Below are positions 61,956-64,000 of a DNA stretch of 64,000 nt, in pieces. How positions within the stretch are numbered: the stretch's first letter is position 1; each line of letters begins with the position of its first letter. Position numbers and translations under genes: made by a program. The DNA is from Leptolyngbya subtilissima AS-A7. GTDB taxonomy: Bacteria; Cyanobacteriota; Cyanobacteriia; Phormidesmidales; Phormidesmidaceae. The notes under the pieces were generated by a model. It did no database searches and was not told the origin of the DNA. It saw only the letters and a list, made by a program, of their open reading frames with translations. The stretch lies in contig NZ_JAMPKY010000006.1 in the NCBI RefSeq assembly GCF_039962255.1, positions 124,001-188,000 of the forward strand, given 5' to 3'.

Positions 61956-63256
61956 ACTTCCTTAGGGTCAGATGGGCTGATTTCTGAAGCGCTGTCTTTG
62001 AAGCGATCTTTGGCCGCGGTGAAGGCCTCTTTCATAGCAGCCTGAATCTTTTTAGGGTCGGGCTTTTTCCCCCCCATTAGGTCGCCGAAGTAGACGCAGG
62101 CTCCTTCGCCCAGCGCCCAGGTGTAAGCGGCGGCCCAGGATGCTGCAACCACACTGCCAAAGCCGGGGATAAATTTGACCAGCTCGCGCCCGACAGCTTG
62201 GGCAAAAAAACCGCCCGCGATCGCGCTAATTAGCCCACCCGCTTGAGAAGGGCTCAGGGTTTGACCGTAGAGCTTACCCAACAGCACCACCATAGAAACC
62301 TGAAGCGCCGTCAGCACCGGCATAGTGGCAAAGGGTAGAGGTACCGCCGCCAGGGTGGCCGCCATAACGGCAAAGGCTGACATGTAGTGCCGCCCCACAT
62401 CGCGGTAGAGGTTACCCAGCTGGTTGGTGGCCTCAGCCTGCTCGTCCAGCAGTTGGTAAAGCGCCTGGGCCTCGGCCTCAGGGAGCAGGTCAGCCAGGGC
62501 ATCGCGCATCGCGTCAAGGCCATAGAACACGGGGTCGAAGCCGTCTTCGTCAAGGGTGAAGTCGATCAGCACGGTGCGATCAACCAATCCCTCAAAATTA
62601 GCTTGCACGGCCTGAAAGGGACGCTGTACGGACTCCATCTTGGGTGGGTAGGGCGGGTGATTGTCCTGGTTGGGAGGATAGACCTCATGGCTGGAGGTGA
62701 CCACCAGCAGGCAGGGCACGGTGGGAAACTGCTGACGTAGGCGGACGGCAATTTGGCGCAGGGTGTCGGTGGCAAAATCGTTGATTTTGACTGTCAAAAC
62801 CAAAATGCGGGCCGTGCGGGTCTCACTGTTGAGATCGTTAACCAGCTCAGCAATGATAGCTTCGGTGGCCTGGGTTACATCCCCTAGCCCTACGGTATCG
62901 GTAAAAATCAGCAGGGGCAGATCTTCGGAGGGGTAGGCGTAGCGCTGGGTGTTTTGGGTATGGGGCTTGAAACCCTGACCGATAATATCGGCTGAAACTC
63001 CGGTTAACCCTCGCACGATGGAGCTTTTGCCGGCTTGGGGTTTGCCAATCAGCAGAGCCTCGGTGGTGGGCAACTGCTCGCGCACGGCCGCCAAAATTTC
63101 GACCACTTTGTCATCGTCAATATTGAACCAGCGGCTGAGCTGCTGATCAGGCCGGAGCTGACCGATGCGCTCGCGCAACAGATGCCAGGCCTCTAGCATC
63201 GGAGCGGCCCACGACGGGCTGCCATTGGAGGGATTAGGTTGTGGAGAGTCGCCCAT
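61952..63256 (-). CDS. YcjF/DUF697-type GTPase
   Basis: A 434-aa protein. A P-loop GTPase domain (about 65-230) has GKPQAGKSS (71-79) and DTVG (120-123). The usual G4 NKxD motif is not present; the equivalent strand reads VTSSHE. The C-terminal half (about 280-420) is a DUF697-like hydrophobic hairpin region (AVMAATLAAVPLPFATMPVL, VVLLGKLYGQTLSPSQAGGL, SAIAGGFFAQAVGRELVKFI). Such proteins are membrane-associated, dynamin-like or ERA-like; roles are uncertain. ATG at 63256. Confidence 0.85.
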   Translation of the reverse strand: MGDSPQPNPSNGSPSWAAPMLEAWHLLRERIGQLRPDQQLSRWFNIDDDKVVEILAAVREQLPTTEALLIGKPQAGKSSIVRGLTGVSADIIGQGFKPHTQNTQRYAYPSEDLPLLIFTDTVGLGDVTQATEAIIAELVNDLNSETRTARILVLTVKINDFATDTLRQIAVRLRQQFPTVPCLLVVTSSHEVYPPNQDNHPPYPPKMESVQRPFQAVQANFEGLVDRTVLIDFTLDEDGFDPVFYGLDAMRDALADLLPEAEAQALYQLLDEQAEATNQLGNLYRDVGRHYMSAFAVMAATLAAVPLPFATMPVLTALQVSMVVLLGKLYGQTLSPSQAGGLISAIAGGFFAQAVGRELVKFIPGFGSVVAASWAAAYTWALGEGACVYFGDLMGGKKPDPKKIQAAMKEAFTAAKDRFKDSASEISPSDPKEV

Positions 63257-63362
63257 ACCCAGGCTCTAATTCTGCTGATCAGATACGGCCATCATGCCAC
63301 GCCTTGCCCTTCCTCAGCTGCCTTAGTAGTGCAACAGCAGGGCACCGAGATGCCCCTCAGCC

Positions 63363-64000
63363 CTAGTCATCGAGCAGCACAGAGGGATTGCCCGGTAGGG
63401 TAGCGGGCTGTTTTTTGGCCGTTCCGGCGGAGCGGTTGCTGCGGCTGTCGAGCTTACCTTGGGCAATGGGGACAGTGAAGTGAAATTGGCTGCCCTTGTT
63501 TTTACCCTCTGATTCGGCCCAGATTATGCCCCCCAGCCCCTCCACAATCTGACGGCACATGGCTAGCCCTAGCCCGGTACCACCGGTAGTCCGCCGCAGC
63601 GCCCCTTCTTCTTGATAAAAACGATCGAACACCACATTCAGGCGGCTGGGCTCAATGCCGCGCCCAGTGTCGGCGACGGTGACTTGCAGGTGGGTAGGGC
63701 TAGAGCGGGTCACCTGAATAATGATTTTGCCGGTGGTAGGGGTAAATTTTTGGGCATTGTCGAGCAGTTTAGCCAGCACCTCGACCAGCCATTCGCCATC
63801 GGCGCGCACTAGGGGCACCTGCTTAGGAATTTTGACCTTAATGGTGGGGGTTGCGGCGCTGTCTTGGCTACCGTGGATGCTGCTGAGGGCCAAATCGACG
63901 CATTCCTGAATGGAGAGCGACTCTAGGTTCCACTCGACACGACCGCTCTCAAGCCGTGACAGGGTGAGAAAGTCTTGCACCAGCTTGCGCATGCGCTCGG
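63363..64000 (-). CDS. Sensor histidine kinase (partial, C-terminal part)
   Basis: The C-terminal 212 codons of a histidine kinase whose N-terminus lies beyond the window. The HisKA end (ERMRKLVQDFLTLSRLESGR) and the complete HATPase_c domain are seen: LLDNAQKFTPTTGKIII (N box), VTVADTGRGIEPSRL (G1), FDRFYQEEGA (F), RTTGGTGLGLAMCRQIVE (G2). The phosphoacceptor His is just off the edge. No receiver domain follows; the tail after the ATPase is a short basic/Ser-rich stretch. The response regulator partner is not in view. Confidence 0.9.
   Translation of the reverse strand, partial: ERMRKLVQDFLTLSRLESGRVEWNLESLSIQECVDLALSSIHGSQDSAATPTIKVKIPKQVPLVRADGEWLVEVLAKLLDNAQKFTPTTGKIIIQVTRSSPTHLQVTVADTGRGIEPSRLNVVFDRFYQEEGALRRTTGGTGLGLAMCRQIVEGLGGIIWAESEGKNKGSQFHFTVPIAQGKLDSRSNRSAGTAKKQPATLPGNPSVLLDD

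Overview
The window is a dense stretch of cyanobacterial chromosome, most likely from a filamentous Leptolyngbya/Nodosilinea-type organism (the genus is inferred). Evidence for a cyanobacterium: the HIP1 octamer GCGATCGC occurs throughout (for example 471-478); there is an NDH-1 subunit (ndhD), a photosystem I biogenesis factor (btpA), a PTPA-CTERM-tailed exported protein and several small families confined to cyanobacteria (DUF4327, DUF6679). No rRNA, tRNA, CRISPR array, intact insertion sequence or prophage is visible.

Layout. 1-4.6 kb: 5' part of rimO, btpA, a VKOR-thioredoxin fusion, a DUF2809 membrane protein and a TerB-like protein. 4.6-14.7 kb: an exported small protein, CapA, a Ser/Thr kinase, a GNAT, a TPR protein, tilS and two hypothetical proteins. 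15-20.3 kb: creatininase-family amidohydrolase, a BECR-like/DUF2283 toxin-antitoxin-like pair, a GNAT, purH, a MOSC protein, yidD and a coiled-coil protein. 20.4-25.2 kb: the most accessory-looking block. A serine hydrolase and a frameshifted LysR regulator lie divergent from a SnoaL-like protein, an SMP-30-like lactonase, an ABM domain fused to membrane helices, and an SDR-fold protein without its catalytic Ser and Tyr. 25.3-36.2 kb: ffh, a PAS/GAF-like sensor, an exported repeat protein, a DCC thioredoxin-like protein, a pseudokinase-TM-TPR protein, an HpxO-like flavin monooxygenase and a CASTOR/POLLUX-type channel. 36.9-49.8 kb: mutS, a second MOSC protein, hemW, serA, prmA, a DUF39 homocysteine-biosynthesis protein, an RG-tailed protein, a TPR protein and an RsuA/RluE-type pseudouridine synthase. 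50-64 kb: a zinc-ribbon PP2C phosphatase, thrS, a lone SLH protein, thrB, ndhD, a 50-aa zinc-ribbon protein, a molybdopterin oxidoreductase, a GAF-LuxR regulator, a PTPA-CTERM protein, a dynamin-like/YcjF-like GTPase and the C-terminal part of a histidine kinase.

Most genes are single-gene housekeeping units in alternating orientation, separated by clear hairpin terminators. Functional themes are amino-acid and one-carbon metabolism (serA, DUF39, thrB, thrS, purH), translation and RNA modification (rimO, tilS, prmA, RluE-type), redox folding (VKOR, DCC) and Ser/Thr phospho-signalling (active kinase, pseudokinase, PP2C). The best candidates for undescribed biology are the 21.4-25.2 kb cluster with its broken regulator, the pseudokinase-TPR protein, the compact toxin-antitoxin-like pair and the short palindromic repeats placed after genes.
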